From Devosia sp. SD17-2 (GTDB lineage: Bacteria; Pseudomonadota; Alphaproteobacteria; Rhizobiales; Devosiaceae): 64,000 bases of DNA. This document shows positions 51,968-61,772 of this stretch, one piece after another. The DNA is taken from contig NZ_CP104002.1 of the NCBI RefSeq assembly GCF_029201565.1, positions 3,613,001 through 3,677,000 of the forward strand. Reading direction: 5' to 3'. Every line of letters starts with the position of its first letter. Position 1 is the stretch's first letter. The notes beneath the pieces were generated by a model that was given only the letters and a program-made list of their open reading frames with translations, was not told the origin of the DNA and did not search any database. Position numbers and translations under genes: made by a program.

Positions 51968-53914
51968 CTACAGTACGAAGCAGTCTCTGCCCGCCTGCTT
52001 TAGGCGACTGCACAAGAGCCCCGCCGCTTCAGCGGAAGGCGCGGATACCCTTATCCGGTAGAATATGCCCCTCGGACCAAGGTCCACCCGCTGAACTTCC
52101 AGATCCGCCCCGGCGAAAAGCGACCCAAACTGAGAGGCTATTTCCTGTGCGGCCGCCAATGCAGCCTCCTCGGTTCTGGTTGAGTAAAGCTGCACGAAGC
52201 TCTCCACCGCACTGGTACCTCGTCTCGGGCCTTTTTCACCAGTAGTGGGGCTGAGCTTTTCGCCATTGCCGAGTGCGACGTAGTCACCATTGTCCGCTAG
52301 TGCGACCCCGAACGTAATAGGTGTGCTCTCTCCACCTTGGTGAAAGGTTACCCTATAGGGGACCACATCCGCTTGAGGGATGGTTCGGCCAAAAAGGATC
52401 TTTATTGCCGTTCCCGCTGGTAGGTAAGTGTCGACACCGTTTTCACGGAAGACACGTTCGATAGGGAAGATCCAGGCATCAACCAGCCCCTCCTTCCCTA
52501 AGACCGCGCTTAGTGTAGTGCCCTTCGAGATCGGCACAGTACGCTCTGTAATATCCTGCCCCGCTGATTTAGGGAGGATTGTACGGCCAATGTCAGAATT
52601 GGCCGACACTGGATTTTCGGCGGCTGTGTGGACAGACGGATTACCCTTCAATATGCCCCACTGAGTCAATTCGGCAGCGCTAAAGACGTACATTTCCTCT
52701 GGCCGAGTACGAAGCATGGCGGAAGTGACTTCTTGCCGAACGCCGAAGTCCACAAATGCTTCCAAGATGTCTGACACCACAGTTTGCGCCACTGACGCAT
52801 CCGTGTCCTCACCCCAAACCTGATGCACGCCTAGCGCTCCGTCGACACTTCGCTCTTCACCCGCAAAAAATACGAAGGCGCAAGCGGAGTAGCAGCCCGC
52901 ATTGGGGGGGACGTAGGTCGCCAACCCCATTTCCTTGACTTCGTAGGCTAGGAGTAGAGCGCTGGAAACGTAGCCCCCATCGCTGGCCAAGAAGAGAACT
53001 TTGGGAATGCCAGCGGCCCGGACTGCTCGCCGAAAGTCGAGCGGCGTCGATGCTCCAATATCACCGCGAAGCCAAATCACGCCGGGAGATTCCCGCAAGA
53101 CTTGAAAGCTGCCGATTTGAATTACTGCTTCCGCGTCGGATGCGGGCAGGACTGGCGACGGCGCTAGTTCGGGAGCGGGGCTCAGGTCATCACTCCAAGG
53201 GCTCGCGAACGACGCAAGAAAAAGGGCAACTATCGACCCTTGTTTAGTGTATCGCTCCGTCCATCTGACCGTAAACCCAGACGTAAAATCACCGTTCGCG
53301 AACATCAGAGAGTAGAAGTATTCTCCATCCAGCACTCCAGAAACGACAAAGTACTCATCGCGCAACGTTCGGTATGTAACGTCGCGCCTGGAATTTTCGG
53401 TTGAGAGCTGCTGGTATAGATCGGCATATGACTGGACAGCATTTGACTGACTAACGGTGTCGAGGCGCATAAATCCGTCAGGCCGAGTGTAGGCTGTCCC
53501 GACCGAGGTTCGACTGGTGTCCGGAAGTAAAGCCCGCGGCACCGCAATCTCGAGTTTGCCGCCTTCGTCGTGGACAATCTCTAAGCCAAGTTCTTCGAAA
53601 ACGGATTGGGCGGCCCGAGACAGTGCACGCATAGCCGTACCATCAAGGACGCCAGTCGCAGTGTCTCCATTCCATTTTTGGAAAGCAGTGAGCGCCCGAT
53701 ACGTTGAAGGGCCAAACGCACCGTCGATTATGGCGTCATAGAACCCTGCGAGCGTAAGATCTGTCTGAAGCGCAACTCGATCCTCGTCGCCGAGCTCTCC
53801 GAACCACCCCCGACTGAGTTCAAAGTCGGCCCGTGGAGCAGAAGTCGAGGCGAAGTAGAGCGATATCAATAAAAGACACGCAACACCCCATCTGTTGACG
53901 TTTCCAGATATCAT
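51968..53914 (-). CDS. Periplasmic protein with PG-binding, Clp-like and SPOR domains
   Basis: A 648-residue protein from ATG 53914 with an N-terminal signal/anchor. Residues about 45-95 form a PG-binding-1 repeat (GFYDAIIDGAFGPSTYRALTA). Residues about 270-420 form a ClpP/crotonase-like fold with GGYVSSALLLA and a serine in CYSACAF, where the nucleophile should be. A variable linker and a C-terminal SPOR-like domain (VQLYSTRTEEAALAAAQEIA) follow. It likely binds denuded peptidoglycan in the periplasm. Protease activity is not certain. Confidence 0.68.
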   Translation of the reverse strand: MISGNVNRWGVACLLLISLYFASTSAPRADFELSRGWFGELGDEDRVALQTDLTLAGFYDAIIDGAFGPSTYRALTAFQKWNGDTATGVLDGTAMRALSRAAQSVFEELGLEIVHDEGGKLEIAVPRALLPDTSRTSVGTAYTRPDGFMRLDTVSQSNAVQSYADLYQQLSTENSRRDVTYRTLRDEYFVVSGVLDGEYFYSLMFANGDFTSGFTVRWTERYTKQGSIVALFLASFASPWSDDLSPAPELAPSPVLPASDAEAVIQIGSFQVLRESPGVIWLRGDIGASTPLDFRRAVRAAGIPKVLFLASDGGYVSSALLLAYEVKEMGLATYVPPNAGCYSACAFVFFAGEERSVDGALGVHQVWGEDTDASVAQTVVSDILEAFVDFGVRQEVTSAMLRTRPEEMYVFSAAELTQWGILKGNPSVHTAAENPVSANSDIGRTILPKSAGQDITERTVPISKGTTLSAVLGKEGLVDAWIFPIERVFRENGVDTYLPAGTAIKILFGRTIPQADVVPYRVTFHQGGESTPITFGVALADNGDYVALGNGEKLSPTTGEKGPRRGTSAVESFVQLYSTRTEEAALAAAQEIASQFGSLFAGADLEVQRVDLGPRGIFYRIRVSAPSAEAAGLLCSRLKQAGRDCFVL

Positions 53915-54031
53915 TTGAACCCCCGCCCGAATTAAGCTTCTCAGTCTTTCGGGCTCTCCGCAAGTGGCCACTTAAGACACGAGCAACAGCGACTTAACAG
54001 GTTCTTCGCCGTTTTTGTCGCGGCCGGCGAT

Positions 54032-54292
54032 TCACCTACTTCTTTTGCGCGGCTTCTTCTCCCACTCCACCCAAAGATGAATGGCAACGAGCAGCGGGCG
54101 GGAGACGACTGTGGCAATGAGAACTGCCGCGAGGGTGGAGATCGGGCGGGTTTCGGGCTGGAGGGAGAGGATCAGGGCGGTGATGGTGGCGACTGCGAGA
54201 CTATATTCAAAGACCGCTAGGGTGCCGCCGCAGAGACGCGCCAACGCAGCCTCTAAAAGAGTGGGGACTGTTTTTTCGGGCTGCTCGCTCAT
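54032..54292 (-). CDS. Small membrane protein, 86 aa
   Basis: From ATG 54292 (MSEQPEKTVPTLLEAALAR...) it has two hydrophobic segments (AVFEYSLAVATITALIL and TLAAVLIATVVSRPLLVAI) and a basic C-terminus. No family is recognised. Confidence 0.5.
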   Translation of the reverse strand: MSEQPEKTVPTLLEAALARLCGGTLAVFEYSLAVATITALILSLQPETRPISTLAAVLIATVVSRPLLVAIHLWVEWEKKPRKRSR

Positions 54293-54356
54293 GGTTTTGC
54301 TCCTCACCTGGCAATGAGACGCTGGGCGAGAAGCGGGCCTTGGTCGAAAGATTGGT

Positions 54357-55307
54357 TCAGGCGGGCTGAGTGTGCAGCCTTGGCTGGGTGCGATGGGCGC
54401 GGATGCTGAGGAGGACGCTTGCCAGCATGAGGAGCATGGCGGCGATTTCGAGGAATTGCGGGAGGCGCTGTTCCCAGGCGAAACCATAAAGCAGGGCAAA
54501 GAGGGTTTCGAACAGCACCATGGGGCCGACGAGGGTGAGCGGCAGCAGGCGGCTGACGCGGTTCCACAGGGCGTTGGCGACTAGGGACGCGAAAAAGGCG
54601 ATCGCTACACAGACGAAGAGGAAATTCAGCCACAGGCTGGTGTCGGTCGGCAGGGGCGCGTGATTGAGCGCGACGGGCATGAGCGCAAGGCCCTGAAGGC
54701 CGGTGACGAGGCCGATGATGAGGTTCCAGTCCTCGGATGAAAGATCGGCGTGGCGCTCGAGGAAGAAACTGTTGCCGACGGCAAAGCCGGTCCAGGACAG
54801 CAGCGCGCCCATGGCCAGAACCATGCCGATGATCGGGCCGGCGGTGCCCAGCGAGAGGCCGGTGCCGAAGGCATCGAGCGTGATGAGGGCGATGGCGGCT
54901 GTGCCCAAGGTGAGCGCCGGCGCGAGGCGCATGAAGGGCACGGCACCCTTTTGCAGGCACCCGACAAGGGCGATGGTGACCGGCATGAGGCCGATGATCA
55001 GCGTGGCGATGGGCACGCCGGCGAGGAGGATCGCATTGGTCAGCAGCAGGTAATAGAGCGTGTTGCCGATGATCGCGAGGCCGAAGGCAATGGCGAGGTT
55101 TTTCGCGGTGAGCAGCGGCAGGATCTGGCGGAGGCGGAAGAGCACGAGCCCGAGCGCGAGGAGCCCATAGACGAGATAGCGCCCGGCGACGAGCATCAGC
55201 GGGCTGAAGGCGGTGACCGTTTTCGGGGCGACGAAGACGAGGCCCCAGAGCGCGCCGGTGACGATGGCGAAAATGACGCCGAGGGTCAGGTTTTTCGGGA
55301 TGGTCAT
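54357..55307 (-). CDS. DMT-superfamily (EamA) transporter
   Basis: A 316-residue inner-membrane protein with ten helices in two EamA repeats (N-terminal VIFAIVTGALWGLVFVAPK). Proteins of this family export amino acids, metabolites or drugs. The frame extends upstream, but ATG 55307 begins just before helix 1. Confidence 0.85.
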   Translation of the reverse strand: MTIPKNLTLGVIFAIVTGALWGLVFVAPKTVTAFSPLMLVAGRYLVYGLLALGLVLFRLRQILPLLTAKNLAIAFGLAIIGNTLYYLLLTNAILLAGVPIATLIIGLMPVTIALVGCLQKGAVPFMRLAPALTLGTAAIALITLDAFGTGLSLGTAGPIIGMVLAMGALLSWTGFAVGNSFFLERHADLSSEDWNLIIGLVTGLQGLALMPVALNHAPLPTDTSLWLNFLFVCVAIAFFASLVANALWNRVSRLLPLTLVGPMVLFETLFALLYGFAWEQRLPQFLEIAAMLLMLASVLLSIRAHRTQPRLHTQPA

Positions 55308-55470
55308 GGCGGGGGTGGTCGTCTCGGGCGGGGTGGTTCTGGGTCGATGCGCCAGTGGTAGCGGATTGGCGCGGCAATGGGGGCGGAAAAAGCGGAGGGG
55401 GCAGCGGTTTTCGCGGGGGTTTTCGGGAGGGGCGCGGGCGGCGTATGATGGCGACAACCGGGAGCCAGGC

Positions 55471-55833
55471 ATGAAAACGACCAATTACGACCGCGTCTTC
55501 GGATATTCGGTGGCCAGCATCCACGAACTCTATGTGGCGAAGGTGGAGCGCAAGGGGCATACGCGCGAAGAGGTCGACCAGGTGATCTGCTGGCTGACCG
55601 GGCACAATGAGGCAAGCCTTACAGCGGCGATGGATGAGGGCCAGACGCTGGGCAATTTCTTTGACAAGGCCCCGGCCATGAACCAGGCGCGGGAGCTGAT
55701 CAAGGGTGCTATCTGCGGCGTGCGGGTGGAAGAGATCGAAGACAGGACGATGCAGAACATCCGCTATATGGACAAGCTGGTGGACGAAGTGGCCAACGGC
55801 AAGGCCATGGCGAAGATCCTGCGTTCGGCCTGA
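55471..55833 (+). CDS. DUF2200 family protein
   Basis: A 120-residue protein matching DUF2200: MKTTNYDRVFGYSVASI, then YVAKVERKGHTREEVDQVIC and WLTGH. The function is unknown. GGGAGCC precedes the ATG at 55471. It is convergent with the histidine kinase gene. Confidence 0.85.
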   Translation: MKTTNYDRVFGYSVASIHELYVAKVERKGHTREEVDQVICWLTGHNEASLTAAMDEGQTLGNFFDKAPAMNQARELIKGAICGVRVEEIEDRTMQNIRYMDKLVDEVANGKAMAKILRSA

Positions 55834-55839
55834 GACGCC

Positions 55840-57414
55840 TCAGGCTTCTTCAGGGGGGCCAAGGGGAAATCTGAGGCTGACGGTGACGCCATCGGCCGAG
55901 GAGGCGGTGTGGAGGGTTCCGCGCGCCTGGGCGGCAAAGGATTCCATCAGGCGGCGGCCAATGCCGCTCGCCTTGCGTTCGGGCAGCGGGTCGCCATCAT
56001 TGTGGATGGAAAGGTCGGCCATGCCGGACGCGTCGACCTCCATGCGGATGGAAATCGTGCCCGAGCGTCCGTCGGGATAGCCATATTTGACGGCGTTGAT
56101 GATCGCCTCGTTGACGAGCTGGCCGATGGGCATGACGATTTCGCTGGGCAGATCGACATCGGCGATGGCCGTTTCGAGGCGGATCTGCTCGGAGCTGGCA
56201 TAGATCACCTTGCTGGCGATGTCGGTAATGTAGCTGCGCGCCGGCGCCTGGACGAAATCGATATTGCGATAGATGTGCTCGTGCACCGAGACCATGGCGG
56301 CGATGCGCGGCTCGATCTCGGCGAGGATATCCGGATTGCGCACCTGGGTGCGCACGAGGGAGAGTACGGACTGGAGATTGTTCTTGATCCGGTGGTGGAT
56401 CTCGAGGAGGAGGCTCTCGTTGCGCGCGAGGGATGTCGCCAGCTTGCGGCCAGTGCGTTCCTGCTGCATGGCGAGGCCCCGCATGTGCCAGGAGGCGACC
56501 CCGAGAAGGATCAGGATTGGCGCCAGGGTGGCCAGCGTGACGCCGACGCGCGACCAGAACTGGCCAAGCTCGACCTGGGGATCGACGCCGATGACGGCAA
56601 TGAGCGGGGCGGCCTCGACGCTGGAATAGCCCAGCACGCGCGTGACCCCATCGATGGGAGAGGCCGGCGCCCAGTAGACGCCAGTCGGGCTGGCGGTGAA
56701 ATTGCCGACGAACTCCTGGGACACCGTGTTGTCATAGACTTCGGTATCGATGGGCGGCAGGCGAGCGGTTATCCAGCCGCCGCGGTGGACAACGAAAGCA
56801 TTGGAATCGCCGCCGATGCCGACCCAGGCGTGGCTGAGGATATCGGGAGGCGCATAGGCAACCGCTGCCCCCTGGAACACGCCATGGCTGCGCAGGGCAA
56901 GGCCTATGGCGAAGGTCTTGTTGCCAGTGACCCGATCGGTGATGAGATTGGAGATGACCCAGTTCTGTCCGTCGCGCATCTGGCCGAAATATTGCCGATC
57001 ACTGATATTGACGGGGCGGGCCGTCAGCCCGATGAACTCGCGGGAATTGCCCTCGGCGTCATAGATGATCATGGTGACGCCATCGGGCAGGTCGGACAGG
57101 GCGGCGACAAGGGTGCGGGTGGAATCCACATCGCTCGACACGGGACCCAGTTGTTCGGCGACGCGGCTGAGCGTCTGGCGAGCGACTTCCACATACCAGC
57201 GGACATCGGTGGCGAGCGACACTGCGTAAGCCTCGACGCGGTTTTCGAGGTCGTCGCGGGTGCGCTGGTAGTCGAAGGTGAAGGAAATGGCCGCAATCCC
57301 CAGAGCGAGGGTGACGAGGGCGGCGTAAAGAAAACCGATAAACTGACCACTGGAGCGCGGGCGGCTTGTGGCGCCAGGTGGATCGGCGGGAGGTATTCGT
57401 CTGGCCCGAAACAT
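55840..57414 (-). CDS. Membrane sensor histidine kinase, HisKA_2/HWE type
   Basis: A 524-residue kinase with two membrane helices (about residues 25-45 and 295-315) flanking a double-Cache-like periplasmic sensor. It has a HisKA_2 box with the phosphoacceptor in LLLEIHHRIKNNLQS and a HATPase (VNEAIINAVKYGYP, GIGRRLM). Such kinases often feed the alphaproteobacterial general stress response. No response regulator is adjacent. Confidence 0.85.
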   Translation of the reverse strand: MFRARRIPPADPPGATSRPRSSGQFIGFLYAALVTLALGIAAISFTFDYQRTRDDLENRVEAYAVSLATDVRWYVEVARQTLSRVAEQLGPVSSDVDSTRTLVAALSDLPDGVTMIIYDAEGNSREFIGLTARPVNISDRQYFGQMRDGQNWVISNLITDRVTGNKTFAIGLALRSHGVFQGAAVAYAPPDILSHAWVGIGGDSNAFVVHRGGWITARLPPIDTEVYDNTVSQEFVGNFTASPTGVYWAPASPIDGVTRVLGYSSVEAAPLIAVIGVDPQVELGQFWSRVGVTLATLAPILILLGVASWHMRGLAMQQERTGRKLATSLARNESLLLEIHHRIKNNLQSVLSLVRTQVRNPDILAEIEPRIAAMVSVHEHIYRNIDFVQAPARSYITDIASKVIYASSEQIRLETAIADVDLPSEIVMPIGQLVNEAIINAVKYGYPDGRSGTISIRMEVDASGMADLSIHNDGDPLPERKASGIGRRLMESFAAQARGTLHTASSADGVTVSLRFPLGPPEEA

Positions 57415-57626
57415 CGATGCGCTCCCTAAGTCGAGAGGATGCTAGCCCAGGATAACAGTCGGGGATAGCCTACAAAAATGGATTGCTCCGCGCTCGCGGC
57501 CTGCGCGCTCATCGTTCAAGAAACGACACCAGTGCGTTGCGATTGGCTTTCTAGGCAAGAAGGTGCCAGAGTTCTACATTCCTCCTCGAACACGGCGCCA
57601 GACGCCGCAGCAATTGGGAGACGAAA

Positions 57627-58577
57627 ATGACCCTCGAACTTGGCGGCATCCACCATCTGACCGCCGTGACCGCCGACGCACCGCGCAATCTCAAGTTCTA
57701 TACCCAGACCCTTGGCATGCGCCTGATCAAGAAGACGGTGAACCAGGACGACACCTCGGCCTATCACCTGTTCTATGGCGACGGCGTGGCCTCTCCCGGC
57801 GCGGACCTGACCTTCTTTGACTTCAACACGCTGCGCGAGCAGCGCGGCAACCACAGCGTTGGCCGCACCGGGCTGCGCGTCGACAGCGAGGAAACGCTGA
57901 AGTGGTGGAAGGACCATCTGGAAGCCCATCAGGTCTCGACCTCGGGCATCAAGGAACGCTTCGGTCACACCTCGCTCGACTTCGAGGATTTTGAAGGCCA
58001 GCGCTTCCGTCTTGTCGTCGACGGCAGCAACAAGGTCGTGCCCTGGGCCAAGTCGCCCGTGCCGGTAGACAAGCAGATCATCGGGCTGGGGCCGATCACC
58101 CTGTCGGTGCCAAAACTCGAGCCGACCGACGTGATGCTGACGAAGGTGATGAACATGCGCCAGGTGCGCAATTACCCGGCCCGCGAGCGCAATGGCGAAG
58201 TGTTCGTCTATGAAATGGGTCCGGGCGGCCCGGCAGCCGAGCTGCATGTTTCGGTCGATCCGAGCCTGCCGCGGGTGCGGCCCGGCGCCGGTGGCGTGCA
58301 CCACGTTGCCTTCCGCACGCCGGACCAGGACAGCCTGCGCGAGTGGATCGAACGGGTGAACAGCTTTGGCATCCGTTCCTCGGGAGAGGTGGAACGGTTC
58401 TATTTCACCTCGCTCTATTTCCGCGAGCCGAACGGGATCCTGTTCGAGATTGCCACCGACGTGCCCGGCTTTGCCGCGGACGAGCCGATGGAGAGCCTGG
58501 GGGAAACGCTGGCCCTGCCGCCCTTCCTCGAACCGCACCGGGCCCAGATCGAGGCCGGTCTGAAGCCGCTCGACTAA
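57627..58577 (+). CDS. Ring-cleaving dioxygenase, glyoxalase (VOC) fold
   Basis: A 316-residue two-domain VOC protein. GIHHLTAVTADAPRNLKFYT opens domain 1 with a metal histidine, and GVHHVAFRTPDQDS opens domain 2 with HH. A later FREPNGILFEIATD carries the glutamate ligand. This is the PcpA/LinE/MhqO-type group, which cleaves hydroquinones with Fe(II). GGGAGACG precedes the start. It is followed by a strong terminator. Confidence 0.84.
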   Translation: MTLELGGIHHLTAVTADAPRNLKFYTQTLGMRLIKKTVNQDDTSAYHLFYGDGVASPGADLTFFDFNTLREQRGNHSVGRTGLRVDSEETLKWWKDHLEAHQVSTSGIKERFGHTSLDFEDFEGQRFRLVVDGSNKVVPWAKSPVPVDKQIIGLGPITLSVPKLEPTDVMLTKVMNMRQVRNYPARERNGEVFVYEMGPGGPAAELHVSVDPSLPRVRPGAGGVHHVAFRTPDQDSLREWIERVNSFGIRSSGEVERFYFTSLYFREPNGILFEIATDVPGFAADEPMESLGETLALPPFLEPHRAQIEAGLKPLD

Positions 58578-58595
58578 GCGTCATAGCCAAGAAAG

Positions 58596-58621
58596 AGCCC
58601 TCCCTCGGGGAGGGCTTTTTT
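58596..58621 (+). terminator. Rho-independent terminator
   Basis: A 9-bp perfect stem AGCCCTCCC (58596-58604 with 58608-58616, 3-base loop) is followed by a run of T's. Confidence 0.88.
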
Positions 58622-58653
58622 GTTTTATGCAGCGACGAGTGGCGACTGGCGGC

Positions 58654-59403
58654 CTAGACGCCGGGGGGTGGGGAGATGGCATCGTCGGCGGCGCGGCCGC
58701 CCATTCCCATTCCCATTCCCATGCCCATGCCCATCCCCATGCCGCCACCGCCTGCGCCGCCGGCACCGCCGCCGCCCTGCCCGCCTCCGCCACCTTCGCG
58801 GCCCTGACCGCCCGGCTGGCCACCGCGACCGCCACGGCCACCGCCGGCGCTGGCGGGACGGGTCGGGCCCTGCATGGGGATTTCGAGATCGGCGGGGATC
58901 GGGGTGAGATCTAGGGCCTGGCGGATGAAATTGCGCAGGGACACGACGAGGTCGTGGGTGTGGACCTGGTTGCCGGCGACGAGCTCGCGCGCGACTTTTT
59001 CAGCCAGACGCACATGTTCGTCGGTGCCGAGCAGGATGATGTCTGAGAGGGCGGCCTCGACATTGTCGCGCACCTGACGAACGCGCTCGAACGTCTCGTC
59101 GCTCATGGTGCGGGGTGGGACAGCCTCGCCACCGGCTTCGGCCGCGGCCTTTTCGGCGGCGCGGATATCGCGGAGATGGCGGGGATCGACGGAGAGGCGG
59201 CCGGTGAAGGAGCCGCCGAGCACCTTGTAAGCGGCGATGAGGGTTTTGAGGCGCTCGTTGATCTGGCGGTTCATCCGCTGCTGGCGCTGCTGGATGGTGG
59301 TCATCATGACGAGGCGAATGCCGATGCCGATGAGCGCAAAAAGCGCGATGCCGATCAGCGAGGTCAGGATCCCCTGCCAGGAAGTGAAGTCAAAGCCGCG
59401 CAA
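58654..59403 (-). CDS. Membrane-anchored protein with Gly-rich and Gly-Met repeat tail
   Basis: A 249-residue protein with an N-terminal membrane helix (GILTSLIGIALFALIGIGI) and a helical charged middle of about 150 residues. The C-terminal 65 residues are dominated by glycine, including a run of seven GM dipeptides. The tail could be a flexible or metal-interacting (methionine) segment. No known family is recognised. Confidence 0.6.
   Translation of the reverse strand: MRGFDFTSWQGILTSLIGIALFALIGIGIRLVMMTTIQQRQQRMNRQINERLKTLIAAYKVLGGSFTGRLSVDPRHLRDIRAAEKAAAEAGGEAVPPRTMSDETFERVRQVRDNVEAALSDIILLGTDEHVRLAEKVARELVAGNQVHTHDLVVSLRNFIRQALDLTPIPADLEIPMQGPTRPASAGGGRGGRGGQPGGQGREGGGGGQGGGGAGGAGGGGMGMGMGMGMGMGMGGRAADDAISPPPGV
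58700..58745. repeat. Hexanucleotide tandem repeat inside the Gly-Met tail
   Basis: The plus strand reads a cattcc/catgcc-type 6-base unit repeated about seven times. It encodes the GM dipeptides on the minus strand. The unit is a multiple of three, so copy-number change keeps the frame. Confidence 0.75.
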
Positions 59404-59729
59404 TTGAGTGTTCTCCGATGGTGGGGAGAGTTTGGCATGGCGGGGCTAGTGGGGGGAAGGGAGTGGGGAGGCCGATAGGTCCCCTCACCCTGGCCCTCTC
59501 CCCGGAGGGGCGAGGGGACGCAGGAGGGGACGGGCTGGTGGAGGCGGAGGCGGAGGCGGAGGCGGAGGAATACCCCCACCTGGCCTCCCCCTGGTAGGGG
59601 GAGGGACAGATCGAGATTGGGGTTGGCTTAGTGGTGGAAACGTAAGCCCCCCACCCTCAATCCCTCCCCACGAGGGGGAGGGAGGCCGATCGCGTTTTTG
59701 GGCGCGGGTGGTGGTGAGCCCCTAGTGCC
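59404..59729. repeat. Intergenic palindromic repeat cluster A
   Basis: The gap holds three GC-rich palindromic elements: CTCTCCCCGGAGGGGCGAGG near 59495-59520, CTCCCCCTGGTAGGGGGAG near 59585-59605, and CCTCCCCACGAGGGGGAGG near 59665-59690. A GGAGGC tandem repeat lies near 59540-59570. Very similar units occur in 62666-63022. No gene is seen. Confidence 0.75.
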
Positions 59730-61772
59730 TCAGCGCGCCGTTGTCGTGTCGGGTTTGAGGAGGGCGGCGGTGGAGACGAGGCGGAGGAATTCGGCGCGGT
59801 AGCCGCCTTCGTCGTCTCCGCGGCCGGCGCGGGCGAGGGCTTCGATTTCGGCCCATGTCATGGCGGAGCCGTAGACGCTGGACTTCAGCTTTTGGCCGAA
59901 GGCCGCAATTGCGGCGGCGAACTGGGCGTCGGGGCCAGCGGTGGTGATGTCATCATAGACCACATCGGCGGTGACCGGCTCTTCGATGAGCTGGCTGACC
60001 GTTTCGCCGGGGAGTTTGTAGCGCATCTTGAGGAAGGCGAGCTCCTCCCCTGCCCCGCTGGTGGTGGCATTTTCGCCATAGCGGAGGGGATCGATCTGTT
60101 CGCCGCCCGAGCCGACCGGGGTGATTTCATAGAGCGCGGTAACGGTGTGGCCGGCACCGATATCGCCCGCATCCACCGCGTCATTGTTGAAATCCTCGCG
60201 GTTGAGGGCGCGGGTTTCGTAGCCGATGAGGCGGTATTCGGCGATCACTGCTGGGTTGAACTCGACCTGGATTTTGACGTCCTGGGCGATGGTGTGGAGC
60301 GTGCCGCCGATTTCCTCGACCAGCACTTTTTTGGCTTCGGCAAAGCTCGAGATGTAGCTGGCATTTCCATTGCCGTTCTGGGCAAGGGCCTGCATGGTCG
60401 CGTCATCAAGATTGCCGCGACCGAAGCCGAGGATGGAAAGGCTGGTGCCGGTCTGGCGCTTTTCGGCGATGAAATCTTCGAGTGCCTCAGGGTCGTCGAT
60501 GCCCACATTGAAATCGCCATCGGTGGCGAGGATGACGCGATTGGTGCCCTCCACCCTTGCTTCTTCGGCGAGGCGATAGGCCAGTTCGATGCCTTCAGCC
60601 CCGGCTGTGCTGCCACCAGCCGAGAGGCCGTCGAGCGCCGAGAGGATTTTCGCCTTGTTGTCGGCAGAGGTCGGCTCGAGCACGATGCCGGCCGAGCCGG
60701 CATAGGCCACGATGGACACCGTGTCATTGGCCGAGAGTTTGTCGAGCAGAAGCGCAAAGGCGCGCTTCAAAAGCGGGAGCTTGTCGGGCGCATCCATCGA
60801 GCCTGAGGTATCGATGAGAAAGACCAGATTGGACTTTGTGTCGGCGCCCACGGGCGGCTCGAAGCCCTTGATGCCGATCTCGAGCAGCTGGGTTTTGTCG
60901 TTCCACGGCGTGGGGAAGACTTTCAGGGTCGGCTGGAACGGCACATCGGCGCTGGCGGGCGCGGCGTAGTCATAGGGGAAATAATTGAGCAATTCCTCGA
61001 TGCGGATCGCATCGGCTTCGGGGAGATAGCCGTCCTCGAGCTGGCGCCGAACATAGGCATAGCTGGCTGTATCGACATCGATGGAGAAGGTCGAAACAGG
61101 TTCGTCGGCAACGGCCTTGAGGCGCTGCTCGTCGAAGCTGGTGAAGCTATCGCCGCTGGGTTCAGCCGCAGGGGCATAGCCGAAATTGTCGACGGAATTG
61201 CGCGTCAGCATCTGGCCCGCGGCCGGGCTGGGGGCCGCCGCCGTTTGAAGCGCGATGGAGGGCGAGATCGGCGCAGGCGCGCGCACCATGGGGGCTTCGG
61301 CCATTTTGTCCTGCGGCGAGGGCATGACGGCATCGGCGATCATCGCTTCGGCCTCCTGAGCAGGCTCGGGCGGAGCGGGTTGGGTTTCGACCAGCACGGG
61401 AGCTTGCCCGGCGGTGTCGGAGATCACGGCCGGGGCCGGATCGTGGGCGGCACCACCGACCGGGGTCAGCGCGGTGGAATTGTAAAACTGCAGCCCGAGC
61501 GGGAAGAGCAGCAGGGCGACGGCGGCGGTGCCGAGAGGAATGCGGGCGTCCATGATCGAAAATCCCTTCAAGGAGGCGATGATGGACGTGAGACGCCAGC
61601 CCCCGGAATTTCCTTTGGATGGGGCGGCAGATTTTTTTGCCTGCTCTTCTTCCTGGGCGTCATCATAGGCGGCGCGGGCCGCGGCGAGGGCGGCAGCGCG
61701 GGCATCTGGACGCACTGGCGGCGGCGTTGTCGATTTCAGGGCGTCGAACGGATCGTGGTCGTGGTGGCTCAT
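59730..61772 (-). CDS. vWA-domain protein with DUF3520, YfbK-like
   Basis: A 680-residue protein from ATG 61772. A cytoplasmic-looking acidic N-terminus is followed by one membrane helix (residues about 75-95, IPLGTAAVALLLFPLGLQFY). A proline-rich linker comes next, then a vWF_A N-domain (FSIDVDTASYAYVRRQL), a vWA domain with intact MIDAS (DTSGSM), and a C-terminal DUF3520 part. Its start overlaps the ECF sigma gene by 4 bp. It has the topology expected of a membrane-bound anti-sigma partner, though no classic anti-sigma motif is seen. Confidence 0.83.
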   Translation of the reverse strand: MSHHDHDPFDALKSTTPPPVRPDARAAALAAARAAYDDAQEEEQAKKSAAPSKGNSGGWRLTSIIASLKGFSIMDARIPLGTAAVALLLFPLGLQFYNSTALTPVGGAAHDPAPAVISDTAGQAPVLVETQPAPPEPAQEAEAMIADAVMPSPQDKMAEAPMVRAPAPISPSIALQTAAAPSPAAGQMLTRNSVDNFGYAPAAEPSGDSFTSFDEQRLKAVADEPVSTFSIDVDTASYAYVRRQLEDGYLPEADAIRIEELLNYFPYDYAAPASADVPFQPTLKVFPTPWNDKTQLLEIGIKGFEPPVGADTKSNLVFLIDTSGSMDAPDKLPLLKRAFALLLDKLSANDTVSIVAYAGSAGIVLEPTSADNKAKILSALDGLSAGGSTAGAEGIELAYRLAEEARVEGTNRVILATDGDFNVGIDDPEALEDFIAEKRQTGTSLSILGFGRGNLDDATMQALAQNGNGNASYISSFAEAKKVLVEEIGGTLHTIAQDVKIQVEFNPAVIAEYRLIGYETRALNREDFNNDAVDAGDIGAGHTVTALYEITPVGSGGEQIDPLRYGENATTSGAGEELAFLKMRYKLPGETVSQLIEEPVTADVVYDDITTAGPDAQFAAAIAAFGQKLKSSVYGSAMTWAEIEALARAGRGDDEGGYRAEFLRLVSTAALLKPDTTTAR

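Noticed and set aside
58700..58745. CRISPR-like short repeats
   Set aside because: The unit is six bases without spacers, lies within a coding frame and encodes Gly-Met dipeptides.
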